In this document: positions 16,000-25,396 of the stretch, in pieces
Layout: the number at the start of each line of letters is the position of its first letter
Numbering within the stretch: the stretch's first letter is position 1
NCBI GenBank assembly: GCA_033856275.1
Contig: JAWVFJ010000029.1
Coordinates: 1 to 35,302 of the forward strand
DNA length: 35,302 nucleotides
Direction of reading: 5' to 3'
DNA from: VRUE01 sp033856275
GTDB lineage: Bacteria > Actinomycetota > Thermoleophilia > Solirubrobacterales > 70-9
The notes under the pieces: model-generated
Seen by the model: only the letters and a program-made list of their open reading frames with translations
Database searches by the model: none
Told to the model about the DNA's origin: nothing
Program-made: the position numbers and the translations under genes

Positions 16000-17179
16000 C
16001 GCGCAAAGCCTCCACGCCCGGCAGTTTCTTTCCCTCAAGCAACTCCAACGACGCACCTCCTCCGGTCGAGAGCCAGTCCACCTGATCGGCGAGCCCGAAC
16101 TGCTGCAGCGCGGCGACCGAGTCGCCGCCGCCGACCACCGTAGTGCCCGGTGCCGCCGCGACCGCCTCGGCGACGGTGCGAGTGCCGGCCGCGAAGGGCT
16201 CCAGCTCGAAGGCGCCCATCGGCCCGTTCCAAAGCACCGTGCCGGCGCCGCCGATCGTCTCGGCGTAGGCGACGGCGCTGCGTGGGCCGATGTCGAGACC
16301 CATCCAGCCGTCGGGCACCTCGACCCCATCGCTCTCGCGCGGCTCGGCATCGGCGGCCAAGCGTTCGCCCAGCACCAAGTCGATAGGCAGGCGCAGCTCA
16401 CAGTCGGAGGACGCCGCCCGCTCGAGTGCCTTGGCGGCGAGCTTCACTCCCTCCTCCTCGACCAGCGAATTGCCGGTGGCGATCCCCTGGGCACGGAAAA
16501 AGCTGAAGCACATCGCACCGCCGATCAGGATTTCGTCGGCGATCTCGAGGAAGCGGTCGATCACGCCGACCTTGTCGGTGACCTTGGCGCCGCCGAGCAC
16601 GACGACCAACGGTCGCGCTGGCGACTCGACCACGCGCGTCAGTTCCCTCACCTCCCGCTCGAGCAGCAGGCCGGCGAAGCCGGGCAGCAGCGCGGCGACT
16701 CCGGCGGTGCTGGCATGAGCTCGGTGAGCTGTCCCGAAGGCGTCGTTGACGTAGATATCGGCAAGGTCCGCGAGAGCCGCGGCGAGGGCAGGATCGTTCT
16801 CGGTCTCCCCCGCCTCGAAACGCACGTTCTCGAGCAGCATCACGTCGCGGGAGCCGAGCCCCTCGGCCATCGTTTTGACCTCGTCGCCGACCACGGCTGG
16901 CGCCTGCTGCACCGGCGCGTCGAGCAACTCGGCGAGTCGCTCGCCCACCGGCACCATCGAGAGCCCCGGGACCACCTTCCCCTCCGGTCGCCCGAGATGC
17001 GAGACCAGCACCAGCGACGCACCGCGCTCGCGAAGCAATTCGATCGTCGGCAGTGCGGCTCGGATGCGTGTGTCGTCCGCCACCCCGCCATCGTCAAGCG
17101 GCACGTTGAAATCGACCCGGACCAGGACGCGCTTGCCCGCCACCTCGGCGGCGCGCACGCTGGCCTTGGTGAAGCTCAT
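15992..17179 (-). CDS. pgk: Phosphoglycerate kinase
   Basis: A 395-residue two-domain kinase transferring phosphate from 1,3-bisphosphoglycerate to ADP. The signature VLVRVDFNVPL is near residue 20, 'HLGRPEGK' near 63, the nucleotide-side KVTDKVG near 200 and the C-terminal 'GGGDSVAALQQFG' and 'STGGGASLELLEG'. Length is normal for bacteria. It starts at ATG 17179, 22 bases after the gap stop, and overlaps tpiA at its end. Confidence 0.96.
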   Translation of the reverse strand: MSFTKASVRAAEVAGKRVLVRVDFNVPLDDGGVADDTRIRAALPTIELLRERGASLVLVSHLGRPEGKVVPGLSMVPVGERLAELLDAPVQQAPAVVGDEVKTMAEGLGSRDVMLLENVRFEAGETENDPALAAALADLADIYVNDAFGTAHRAHASTAGVAALLPGFAGLLLEREVRELTRVVESPARPLVVVLGGAKVTDKVGVIDRFLEIADEILIGGAMCFSFFRAQGIATGNSLVEEEGVKLAAKALERAASSDCELRLPIDLVLGERLAADAEPRESDGVEVPDGWMGLDIGPRSAVAYAETIGGAGTVLWNGPMGAFELEPFAAGTRTVAEAVAAAPGTTVVGGGDSVAALQQFGLADQVDWLSTGGGASLELLEGKKLPGVEALRDA

Positions 17180-17201
17180 AATTGATTCCGCGTTGCTGCG
17201 G

Positions 17202-18206
<1,005 letters not shown>

Positions 18207-18233
18207 TGAGTCAACCCTCCTGCAGTCAGGGCC

Positions 18234-18596
18234 CTAGTCGGACCCGATCGTGATCTCTATCTCGTACCCGTCGGGGTCCTTGAGAAAAGCCGAGTAGGAA
18301 CCGGAGCCGTAAGAACGTCGCTCGCCGGGCTCGGAAACTTTGGTACCCCCGGCGCTCATGCCGCCTTCCCAAGCCGCCTTGACGGCGACGATGCCGAGGC
18401 CGGAGAAGCTGAGCAACCCGAAGCCCGCCTTTGGCTCGTGATGGGAGGAGATGAAGAAGACCGGTTTGGCGATGCCCCAGCCGATGGTTTCGTCCTCCTC
18501 GAAATGACGCCGCCAGCCAAGGGGCGCGAGCAGCGAGTCGTAGAACGACGCGCTCCGCTCGAGGTCGGATACCTCCAGTAGAACGTGATGCAGCAT
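18234..18596 (-). CDS. VOC/glyoxalase-like family protein
   Basis: A 120-residue protein of the vicinal oxygen chelate fold. Paired beta-alpha-beta-beta-beta units show MLHHVLLEVSDLERSASFYD at the N-terminus and 'YSAFLKDPDGYEIEITI' at the C-terminus; His3 or His4 and the final Glu are likely metal ligands. Members include glyoxalases, dioxygenases and antibiotic-binding proteins, and the exact activity is unclear. It lies between the ABC exporter and gap on the same strand. A TATAGCCT box 10-15 bases upstream of the ATG may be its own promoter. Confidence 0.82.
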   Translation of the reverse strand: MLHHVLLEVSDLERSASFYDSLLAPLGWRRHFEEDETIGWGIAKPVFFISSHHEPKAGFGLLSFSGLGIVAVKAAWEGGMSAGGTKVSEPGERRSYGSGSYSAFLKDPDGYEIEITIGSD

Positions 18597-18626
18597 TCGG
18601 CCTGGGAGGCTATACGCGCGGGCGGA

Positions 18627-19397
18627 TCAGCCGCCGCGCGGTGTCCAGCGGAAAAAGCGGATCGCGAGAAGGAGGCCGGCCACGCCCCAGAGCGCGACGA
18701 CCGCCAGGTTGTCCCATTGCAAGCCACCACTGCTGCCCGGGGCATAGACGTCGAAGAAGGCCTCGAAGAAGTGGCGGATCGGAAAGAGGTCGGCGAAATG
18801 GATCACGCCGCTGGGCAGTTGATCGTCGGGGATGAAGACGCCGGAGAGGAAATAGAGGGGCAAGAGCAGCGCATTGACGATCGGTGCCGCGGCGTCCTGT
18901 GAGGGGATCGCGGCGGTGAGGGCGATGCCGAGGCAGCAGAAGGCGGCTGTCCCGATCAGCAGGGTGACGACGATCTCCGGCAGGTGCTCCCAGGGAATCG
19001 CCACCCCATACAGGAGGCGGCCGATCGCAGCCATCAGCGCCAGCATCAGCAGGGCCACCACGGCCGAGTTGCCGATGCGGCCGGCGATGAAGACCCAGGC
19101 TGGCATCGGCGTGCCGCGGCCGCGCTTGAGACGACCGTCCTCGCGGGCGATCACGAGCGACATCGCCAACGACTGCATCGTCGCCGAGATCACCGCCAGG
19201 GTGATGATCGCCGGCACGTAATAGGCAGTGGTCTTGATGCCGCCACGAACGTCGACGGTCTGCCCGCCGAAGACCGTGGCGAAGATCAAGAGCAGGATCA
19301 CCGGGAACATCACGGTGAAGAAGACCGAGGCCGGGTTGCGCCAAAAGGCCTTCTGGTCGTAGCGGAACTGATGGACGAAGAGGGCGAGGCCGCTCAT
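18627..19397 (-). CDS. ABC-2 type transporter permease
   Basis: A 256-residue membrane protein with six predicted helices. The N-terminal segment QKAFWRNPASVFFTVMFPV is typical of DrrB-like ABC-2 permeases, and the last helix is followed by a short basic tail. It should form the channel half of an exporter with the ATPase encoded upstream. The start at ATG 19397, with GAGG seven bases upstream, is preferred over the GTG at 19424; the difference is nine residues. The substrate is unknown; lipids, drugs or polyketides are typical for the family. Confidence 0.88.
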   Translation of the reverse strand: MSGLALFVHQFRYDQKAFWRNPASVFFTVMFPVILLLIFATVFGGQTVDVRGGIKTTAYYVPAIITLAVISATMQSLAMSLVIAREDGRLKRGRGTPMPAWVFIAGRIGNSAVVALLMLALMAAIGRLLYGVAIPWEHLPEIVVTLLIGTAAFCCLGIALTAAIPSQDAAAPIVNALLLPLYFLSGVFIPDDQLPSGVIHFADLFPIRHFFEAFFDVYAPGSSGGLQWDNLAVVALWGVAGLLLAIRFFRWTPRGG

Positions 19398-19464
19398 AGA
19401 ACGACCTCGCGCCCCGATCGCCACGGATTCGAACGACCGGCGATCATCGTGACGATCGGCGCGC

Positions 19465-20322
19465 TCACTCCGTGTCTTTCTCCGTCAGCGAGAGATAGAC
19501 GTCCTCGAGGTTGGGACGGGTCACTTCCAGCCCCTCCAGCTCGAGACCCTGGGCGATCGCGCGCTCGGTCAGCGCGTGCAGGTCGGCGACGGGAGTCGTC
19601 GTCTCCACCGAGACGTCCTCGTCGCCGAGTCGGTAGCTGATCGTCGTCGGCAGGCTCTCGCGGTTGCCGAGGTCGTCCGGGGTGCCGCTCGCCACCACCT
19701 CGCCGCGCGAGATGATCGTCACCCGGTCGGCGAGGCGCTGCGCCTCGTCCATGTAGTGGGTGGTGAGGAAGACCGTCTTGCCGAGGTCGCGCAGGCCGGC
19801 GATCGTCTCCCAGGCCTGGCGCCGCGCCGAAGGGTCGAAGCCCGTCGTCGGCTCGTCGAGGAAGAGCAGCTCGGGATCGCCGACCAGCGCCATGCCGACG
19901 TCGAGGCGGCGCTGCTGGCCACCGGAGAGGCCGCTGGCGCGGACGTCCGCCTTGCCGGCGAGGCCGACCAGCTCGATCACCTCGTCAACGGGACGCGGCG
20001 CCCGGTAATAGCCGGCGTAGAGGCCGAGCGACTCGCGCACCGTCAGGTAGGGGTCGAGCCGGCAGCTCTGCAGGACGACGCCGATTCGCTCGTGCCAGGC
20101 GCGGTCGCCGCGCTGGGGGTCCTCGCCCAGAACCTCGACCTCCCCCCCGCTGCGCTTGCGGTAACCCTCGAGGATCTCGACCGTGGTCGTCTTGCCAGCG
20201 CCGTTGGGGCCGAGGAAGGCGAAGACCTCGCCCGCCCGCACCTCGAGATCGATGCCGCGCACCGCCTCGAAGTCGCCATAGCTCTTGCGCAGGCCGCGGA
20301 TGGAGATGACGGGATCGCTCAA
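19465..20322 (-). CDS. ABC transporter ATP-binding protein (DrrA-like)
   Basis: A 285-residue ATPase with Walker A GPNGAGKTT (38-46), the Q-loop, signature LSGGQQRRLDV, Walker B LLFLDEPTTGFD and an H-loop 'TTHYMDEA'. The C-terminal 70 residues form the extra domain seen in DrrA-type exporters. It powers the ABC-2 permease encoded 67 bases downstream. It starts with TTG at 20322. A perfect TAGAAT box nine bases upstream suggests that the exporter has its own promoter and is not simply read from rapZ. Confidence 0.93.
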   Translation of the reverse strand: MSDPVISIRGLRKSYGDFEAVRGIDLEVRAGEVFAFLGPNGAGKTTTVEILEGYRKRSGGEVEVLGEDPQRGDRAWHERIGVVLQSCRLDPYLTVRESLGLYAGYYRAPRPVDEVIELVGLAGKADVRASGLSGGQQRRLDVGMALVGDPELLFLDEPTTGFDPSARRQAWETIAGLRDLGKTVFLTTHYMDEAQRLADRVTIISRGEVVASGTPDDLGNRESLPTTISYRLGDEDVSVETTTPVADLHALTERAIAQGLELEGLEVTRPNLEDVYLSLTEKDTE

Positions 20323-20331
20323 AGCCGGGCG

Positions 20332-20337
20332 ATTCTA
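20332..20337 (-). promoter_or_regulatory. -10 element for the ABC exporter
   Basis: TAGAAT on the minus strand lies nine bases before the TTG at 20322, giving an almost leaderless message and separating the exporter from rapZ. Confidence 0.45.
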
Positions 20338-20370
20338 TGGACGCAGGGCGCCCCGCCACGCAGCGCCGGG

Positions 20371-21297
20371 CTACTCGACGTCAGTGTCGCGGTGCTTGAG
20401 GTGCACGACGACGTCTTCGCGGCCTTCGAGCTCGCGGCGGATGCGGTCGGCGACGGTGATCGAACGATGGCGGCCGCCGGTGCAGCCGATTGCGATCGTC
20501 AGGTGACTCTTGCCCTCGGCGACGTAGGCGGGAACGAGGAAGTCGAGCAGCGGCAGCAGCCGCCCGTAGAACTCGCCGGCCTGCGTCCCCGACTCGACGT
20601 AGTCGCGCACCCGCTTGTCGAGCCCGGTCAGCGGTCGCAGGTCGTCGACGTAGTGCGGGTTTGGCAGGAAGCGAACGTCGAGGGTGAGGTCGGAGTCGTG
20701 CGGAGGCCCGTTCTTGAACCCGAAGGTGAGCAGCGTCAGCGCCATCTTGCCGGTTTCGTGATGACCGAGCATGTCCTCGGCGATGCGGCGCCGCAGGGTC
20801 CCGCCGGTGAGGTTGCTGGTGTCCATCACCACGTCGGCGCGCTCGCGCAGCGGCGCCAATAGCTCGCGCTCGGCGCGGATCCCGTCGACGATCCGTCCTT
20901 CCGGCGCCAGCGGGTGACGGCGGCGGGTCTCCTTGTAGCGGTCGACCAGCGTCTCCTCGTCGGCCTCGAGGAAGAGCACGGTCGGTTTGAGACCATCGGC
21001 CTCGAGGTCGTCGAGCACCTGCAGCAGATCATCGAAGTAGTCGCCGCCGCGCACGTCGGAGACGACGGCGGCGCACTCGACACCGCTGCCCTCGTGGCGG
21101 AAGAGCTCGCCGAGGCTGCCGATCATCCGCGGCGGCAGGTTGTCGACGCAGAAGTAGCCGCCGTCCTCGAAGGCGGCGATCGCCTCCGACTTGCCAGCGC
21201 CGGAATGACCGGTGATGACGACGAGCTCGACCTCGCGGCCGAGCCTGCCGCCGTCGCGTTCGGCCTCCAGTTTCTGCGCTTCCCCGGTGCTCGCCAT
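20371..21297 (-). CDS. rapZ: RapZ/YvcJ-family nucleotide-binding protein
   Basis: A 308-residue protein of the RapZ (YvcJ) family. Walker A is GHSGAGKS (30-37), and the conserved 'FEDGGYFCVDNLPP', 'LFLEADEETLVDRYKETRRRHPL' and C-terminal 'IGCTGGRHRSITVADRI' are all present. In Escherichia coli RapZ directs RNase E to the GlmZ small RNA; in Gram-positive bacteria its role is less clear. The first 20 residues are a non-conserved extension. It starts one base after the uvrC stop, so the two are coupled. In many actinobacteria yvcK and whiA follow; here an ABC exporter does. Confidence 0.93.
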   Translation of the reverse strand: MASTGEAQKLEAERDGGRLGREVELVVITGHSGAGKSEAIAAFEDGGYFCVDNLPPRMIGSLGELFRHEGSGVECAAVVSDVRGGDYFDDLLQVLDDLEADGLKPTVLFLEADEETLVDRYKETRRRHPLAPEGRIVDGIRAERELLAPLRERADVVMDTSNLTGGTLRRRIAEDMLGHHETGKMALTLLTFGFKNGPPHDSDLTLDVRFLPNPHYVDDLRPLTGLDKRVRDYVESGTQAGEFYGRLLPLLDFLVPAYVAEGKSHLTIAIGCTGGRHRSITVADRIRRELEGREDVVVHLKHRDTDVE

Positions 21298-21298
21298 T

Positions 21299-23197
21299 TC
21301 AGCCGGTCCTGTTCAGTTGCTCGTGGATCTCACGGGCTACCTTGCCAGGCACGCCGGGCACCATTTCCAGTTCCTCGCGGCTGGCGGCGACGAAGCGCTC
21401 TGGAGAGCCGAAGTGCTGGAGCAGGGCTCGCTTGCGGACCGGCCCGATCCCCTTCAACTCGTCGAGCACCGAGCCGGTCATCGCGCGGTCACGGCGGCCA
21501 CGGTGATGCTCGATCGCGAAGCGGTGCGCCTCATCGCGCACCCGCTGCAGCAACTTCGAAGCCTCCGAGTCCGCCGGCAGGTCGACTGGCGCGGTGCGGC
21601 CGGGCACGTAGACCTCCTCCAGCCGCTTGGCAAGGCCAATCACGATGACGCCGCGGTCGATGAACGGCGCCAGCGCCCGCATCCCGGCCGAAAGCTGCCC
21701 CTTGCCGCCGTCGATCACGATCAGCGAGGGCAGCGAGGCGAAGCTCTCGTCGCGTTTGCGGTCGTGCGGGGAGAGGTCGACCTGTTCGAGGTAGCGGTTC
21801 ATCCGCCGCCCCAGGATCTCCTCCATCGAAGCGAAGTCGTCGGGACCGGGACCGCGGCCGTCGCCGTTCTCGCCCCGCACGCGGAACCTCCGATAATCGG
21901 ATTTCTTCGTCGCACCCCCCTCGAACACCACCATCGAGGCAACGGTGTGCTCGCCGCCGAGATTGGAGATGTCGAAGCCCTCGATCCGCACCGGCAACTC
22001 CTGCATGCCAAGCGCCTCCCGCAGGCTGGCCAGCGACTCGACCCGCCGCTGGCGGCGGTGCTCGCGGCGCAAGCGGTCCTGATCGAGGGCGAGGCGGGCG
22101 TTGCGCTCGGCCAGCTCGCGCAGTCGGCGCTTGTCGCCGCGCTCGGCGACCCGCACCTCGACCGCACTACCCCGGCGCTCGCTCAGAGCCGCCTCGAGCA
22201 GTTCGGCGCGGTCATGCAGGTAGGGACCGACGATGATCGTGCGTGGCATCGCTGGCGAAGCCGAGTAGTACTGGCCGACGAACTCCTCGGCGACCTCGGC
22301 CAGGTCGCGTTCGGCCTGGTTGTCGAGGTAGAAGCTCTGCCGCTCGGCGAGAATCCCATCGCGCACCTGGAAGACCTGAGCGTTAGCGTCCTGCCCTTCG
22401 GCGGCGACGCCGATCAGATCGGCGGTGCCGACCGTGCCCCCGGCGACGCGCTGGCGCTCGAACAGCGACTGGATTGCCTTGAGGCGGTCGCGGTGCAGGG
22501 CGGCGCGCTCGAACTCGCGCGCCGCGGCCGCCTCCTCCATCTTCTCCCGCTCGTCGGCCTCGACCCGGCGGTAGCGGCCGGAGAGGAAGTCGACGATCGC
22601 CTCGATGTTGCGGCGGTACTCATCGCGAGTGATGTAGCCGACACAGGGCGCCCCGCAGCGCTTGATGTAGTAGTCGAGACAGGGACTGCCGGAGCGGCGG
22701 CCCGGCTCCTTGCCCTCGCAGGTGCGGAACTGAAAGAGCTTGCCGAGCAGGTCGAGCGTCTCCCGCACACGCTTGGCGCTGGAGAAGGGACCGAAGTAGG
22801 CGCGGCCGCTGCGGTGCTTCTCGCGGGTGAAGTAGACGCGCGGGTAGTCCTCGTCGAGACTGACGCAGACGTAGGGATAGGACTTGTCGTCGCGCAGGCG
22901 GATGTTGAAGCGGGGGCGGTGGCGCTTGATGAAGGTCTGCTCGGTCAGCAGCGCCTCGGCCTCGGTCGATGTGACCAGGCACTCGATCCGGTCGACCCGA
23001 GAAGTGAGACGGCTCTCGCCGCCCGCCGAGAAATGCGAGGCGACCCGCTTGCGGATCGAGCGCGCCTTGCCGACGTAGAGCGTCTCGCCGTCGGTGCCGT
23101 GGAAGAGGTAGACGCCGGGCGAATCGGGCAGCTCGCGGCGCTGCTGCGCGATCCGTTCCGCGCGCGAGAGCTCGTCGCTGCCGTTGTCTTTGCTCAC
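21299..23197 (-). CDS. uvrC: UvrABC excinuclease subunit C
   Basis: A 632-residue nucleotide-excision-repair nuclease. The N-terminal GIY-YIG domain reads LPDSPGVYLFHGTDGETLYV, the UvrB-binding UVR segment lies near residues 205-240, the RNase H-like 5' incision domain near 400-550 ('FDISNLGGEHTVASMVVFEGG' region with its catalytic Asp), and two helix-hairpin-helix motifs close the protein ('LKGIGPVRKRALLQHFGS'). It cuts DNA on both sides of a lesion in complex with UvrB. Translation starts at GTG 23197 with a TANNNT box seven bases upstream and no Shine-Dalgarno. Confidence 0.95.
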   Translation of the reverse strand: MSKDNGSDELSRAERIAQQRRELPDSPGVYLFHGTDGETLYVGKARSIRKRVASHFSAGGESRLTSRVDRIECLVTSTEAEALLTEQTFIKRHRPRFNIRLRDDKSYPYVCVSLDEDYPRVYFTREKHRSGRAYFGPFSSAKRVRETLDLLGKLFQFRTCEGKEPGRRSGSPCLDYYIKRCGAPCVGYITRDEYRRNIEAIVDFLSGRYRRVEADEREKMEEAAAAREFERAALHRDRLKAIQSLFERQRVAGGTVGTADLIGVAAEGQDANAQVFQVRDGILAERQSFYLDNQAERDLAEVAEEFVGQYYSASPAMPRTIIVGPYLHDRAELLEAALSERRGSAVEVRVAERGDKRRLRELAERNARLALDQDRLRREHRRQRRVESLASLREALGMQELPVRIEGFDISNLGGEHTVASMVVFEGGATKKSDYRRFRVRGENGDGRGPGPDDFASMEEILGRRMNRYLEQVDLSPHDRKRDESFASLPSLIVIDGGKGQLSAGMRALAPFIDRGVIVIGLAKRLEEVYVPGRTAPVDLPADSEASKLLQRVRDEAHRFAIEHHRGRRDRAMTGSVLDELKGIGPVRKRALLQHFGSPERFVAASREELEMVPGVPGKVAREIHEQLNRTG

Positions 23198-23204
23198 CGG
23201 TCAA

Positions 23205-23210
23205 AGAGTA
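23205..23210 (-). promoter_or_regulatory. -10 element for leaderless uvrC
   Basis: TACTCT on the minus strand sits exactly seven bases before the GTG at 23197. No ribosome binding site is present. Confidence 0.45.
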
Positions 23211-23282
23211 GGCTCCTGGCCACCCGGCCAAGTTGCCATGCCGGCCAGCCAAGACAGACACCTCGCGATTACGGAGAGTGAG

Positions 23283-24113
23283 ATGAGCACCGAGACCCTG
23301 AGCAGCAGCCCACCCGAGTTGAAGACGCTGCGGATCGAGATCGACGGAGATATCGGCACGCTCACCCTCGACCGGCCCGACGCCTTCAACGCGATGAGCC
23401 CGGAGATGATCGGCGAGATGACCGTCGCCTTCGCCTGGCTCGCCGACCGGGCGGCGATCCGAGCGCTGATCATCACCGGCGCCGGCAAGGCCTTCTGTGC
23501 CGGCGGCGACGTCAACTGGTTTCAGCGCGGCGTCTCCGACGAGGAGATCGACCTGCCCTCGGAAGTGCGGCGCGGCGCCGAGGCGCTGCACGCGGCGATC
23601 GTCGACCTGCGCCGGATCCCCTACCCGGTGATCTGCGCCGTCAACGGACCGGCGGCGGGAGCCGGCTTCTCGCTGGCGCTCGCCTGCGACGTCCGCATCG
23701 CCTCCGAAGCCGCCTTCTTCGCCTGTGCCTACGGGCGGATCGGCGCCTCGCCGGACGGCGGCATGACTTACTTTCTACCACGCGTCGTGGGGCCGAGCCG
23801 GGCACTCGAATTGTTGCTCGACGATCCCAACATGAAGGCGCAGGACGCTCTCGCGGAGCGAATCGTCGCCGAGGTGGTCGCCCCCGATGAGCTAATCGAA
23901 CGGGCCCACGCGAAGGCCGAGAAGTTGGGTGCCATGGCGCCCCACTACGTGCGCATGGCAAAGCGCTTGGTCGGCGCGAGCATCGAGCACAACATCACCG
24001 AGCACCTACAATTGGAGCGCCACGGCATCGCCGACAGCATGGCGACCGAGGACCTGCGCAATGGCGTCGAGGCCTTCTTCGGCGGCGGCACCCCGGAGTT
24101 CCATGGCCGCTGA
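23283..24113 (+). CDS. Enoyl-CoA hydratase/isomerase family protein
   Basis: A 276-residue crotonase-fold enzyme. The oxyanion-hole segments are 'AGKAFCAGGDVNWF' near residue 75 and NGPAAGAGFSLALACDVRIA near 125-145; the later 'GASPDGGMTYFLPRVVG' has Asp where hydratases and isomerases carry the second acid, a PaaG/isomerase-like arrangement. It acts on an acyl-CoA thioester in the cytoplasm, in fatty-acid or aromatic-acid breakdown. The ATG at 23283 follows GGAG by six bases and is preferred over a reading that starts at 23184. It diverges from uvrC and has no pathway neighbours. Confidence 0.88.
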   Translation: MSTETLSSSPPELKTLRIEIDGDIGTLTLDRPDAFNAMSPEMIGEMTVAFAWLADRAAIRALIITGAGKAFCAGGDVNWFQRGVSDEEIDLPSEVRRGAEALHAAIVDLRRIPYPVICAVNGPAAGAGFSLALACDVRIASEAAFFACAYGRIGASPDGGMTYFLPRVVGPSRALELLLDDPNMKAQDALAERIVAEVVAPDELIERAHAKAEKLGAMAPHYVRMAKRLVGASIEHNITEHLQLERHGIADSMATEDLRNGVEAFFGGGTPEFHGR

Positions 24114-24189
24114 ACTAGGCGAGAATCCCCTGCGTATTGCAGTTACAGTTCTCCTTGAGCATCCGTCCCCCAGGAAAGGACCAGTCGTC

Positions 24190-24648
24190 ATGAAGAAGGC
24201 CGTCGCGTTTCTTGTCCTCGCCCTAGCCGCGCTAGCCCTCGTTGCCTGCGGCAGCAGCAGTAGCAACAGTTCCAGCACGACGGCCACCAGCGAAGGCGGC
24301 GAAAGCACCGCCGAGCAGGGCGCGGCCAAGGAAGAAAGCAACAGCGGAGGCGGAGGCGCGGCCTCGAGTATCAAGTTCGAAGCCGACCCAGGCGGCGAAC
24401 TCGCTTACACGACCACCAGCGCGACGGCCAAACCGGGCAAAGTCACGGTCGAATTCAAAAACCCCCAGTCCCTCACTCACGACGTCGCGATCGAATCTTC
24501 GAGTGGAGAAGAAGTAGGCAAGACCGAACTGATCGCCGCCGGCTCCACCTCCACCACCGTCGACCTCAAACCCGGCACCTACACCTACTACTGCTCAGTC
24601 CCCGGCCACCGCGAAGCCGGCATGGAAGGCACGCTCACGGTCAAGTAG
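24190..24648 (+). CDS. Cupredoxin-domain lipoprotein (plastocyanin-like)
   Basis: A 152-residue lipoprotein: signal peptide with lipobox LVAC at Cys20, a Ser/Thr/Gly-rich linker to about residue 58, then one cupredoxin domain. The type 1 copper ligands are recognisable: His in 'LTHDVAIE', then Cys and His in 'YYCSVPGH' and Met in 'REAGMEG'. It probably carries electrons or copper at the outer face of the membrane. The ATG at 24190 follows AGGAAAGGA and starts a classical MKKAV lipoprotein signal; longer readings overlap the hydratase gene. A terminator hairpin lies just downstream. Confidence 0.9.
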   Translation: MKKAVAFLVLALAALALVACGSSSSNSSSTTATSEGGESTAEQGAAKEESNSGGGGAASSIKFEADPGGELAYTTTSATAKPGKVTVEFKNPQSLTHDVAIESSSGEEVGKTELIAAGSTSTTVDLKPGTYTYYCSVPGHREAGMEGTLTVK

Positions 24649-24661
24649 ACAGGGCTAGCGC

Positions 24662-24685
24662 GGCGCCCGTTGCCAGACGGGCGCC
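24662..24685 (+). terminator. Hairpin terminator after cupredoxin gene
   Basis: A perfect nine-base stem, GGCGCCCGT (24662-24670) with ACGGGCGCC (24677-24685), and a six-base loop lie 14 bases after the stop codon. It lacks a T-tract, as is common for terminators of GC-rich actinobacteria. Confidence 0.7.
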
Positions 24686-24807
24686 ATTTGCGAGCTTGAA
24701 CTTCGTTTGACGGGGTTCCATCACTGGTTCGTCCCAGGCTCGTTGCCGTTTGTCACAGGGCATTTGCGGGTGTACGGTCGCGAAAAGCCCAACGACGAAA
24801 GGAAATC

Positions 24808-25167
24808 ATGGCAGTTGAGGTCAAGAACTTCGACTCTCCCGACGAGACCCGCCAGTTCGAGGGGAACGGCCAGGCAAAGGTGGTCCAACTCGCCGGCCAT
24901 GCGGTCGCCGAAGGTACCTTCGAGCCCGGCTGGAAGTGGTCGGAGAACGTCAAGCCGATTGCCGGCACCGACTCGTGCCAGGTAGCCCATTTCGGCTACG
25001 TGCTATCGGGCAGCATGCGGGTCTTCATGGACGACGGCACAGAGGCGGAGATAAGCGCCGGTGACGTGTTCGCTATCCCGCCAGGCCACGATGCCGAGGT
25101 CCCCGGCCCCGAGGCCTGCGTGATGGTCGATTTCGGCGAGATCGGGGATTACGCGAAGCGAGGCTGA
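24808..25167 (+). CDS. Cupin domain-containing protein
   Basis: A 119-residue small beta-barrel protein. The two cupin motifs are visible as 'HFGYVLSGSMRVFMDDG' (about 70-86) and 'GDVFAIPPGHDAEVPG' (about 92-107). Only His residues in HFG and GHD remain obvious as metal ligands, so activity is uncertain. The start at ATG 24808 follows AAAGGAA closely. It stands alone between a terminator hairpin and a structured intergenic region. The ligand is not evident. Confidence 0.82.
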   Translation: MAVEVKNFDSPDETRQFEGNGQAKVVQLAGHAVAEGTFEPGWKWSENVKPIAGTDSCQVAHFGYVLSGSMRVFMDDGTEAEISAGDVFAIPPGHDAEVPGPEACVMVDFGEIGDYAKRG

Positions 25168-25231
25168 GAATCACGGAATGCCCGGTCCGAGCCGCGAACG
25201 CCGTCACGTTCATGTGGCGCGAAGCCCGGCG

Positions 25232-25340
25232 ATCCTGGCCCGCTACCGCACGTAAGTGGGCTCTGCAGGATGGGTTACGCAACCCGCTCCAATATCCCGG
25301 TTTCCGGACGCCTCTTTATCTGGCCGTAGCCAGAGATAAA
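25232..25340. other. Structured intergenic stretch with three hairpins
   Basis: Between the convergent cupin and MaoC genes (25168-25396, no supported gene) lie three inverted repeats: ATCCTG/CAGGAT with inner CCC/GGG (25232-25271), GGGTT-ACGC-AACCC (25272-25285), and TTTATCTGG with CCAGAGATAAA (25315-25340, two-base bulge). The last is AT-rich and symmetrical enough for a bidirectional terminator. The rest may be a small RNA, a tandem terminator or chance. Confidence 0.45.
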
Positions 25341-25396
25341 TGTGCGCAGTAGCCGCTTCGTTGGAAGGTGAGCAGTGAGACCGAGCAGGCAGTCCG

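Noticed and set aside
19425..19450. A tRNA T-arm-like GTTCGAATCC on the minus strand between the ABC genes
   Set aside because: The T stem does not pair, there is no anticodon or D arm, and no integrase or repeat is nearby, so neither a tRNA nor an attachment site is supported.
21212..23281. A 689-residue plus-strand frame opposite uvrC, with similar long frames opposite pgk, gap and the ABC/rapZ genes
   Set aside because: High GC makes long antisense frames common. The minus-strand products are complete, motif-bearing enzymes, while these frames contain no recognised domain.
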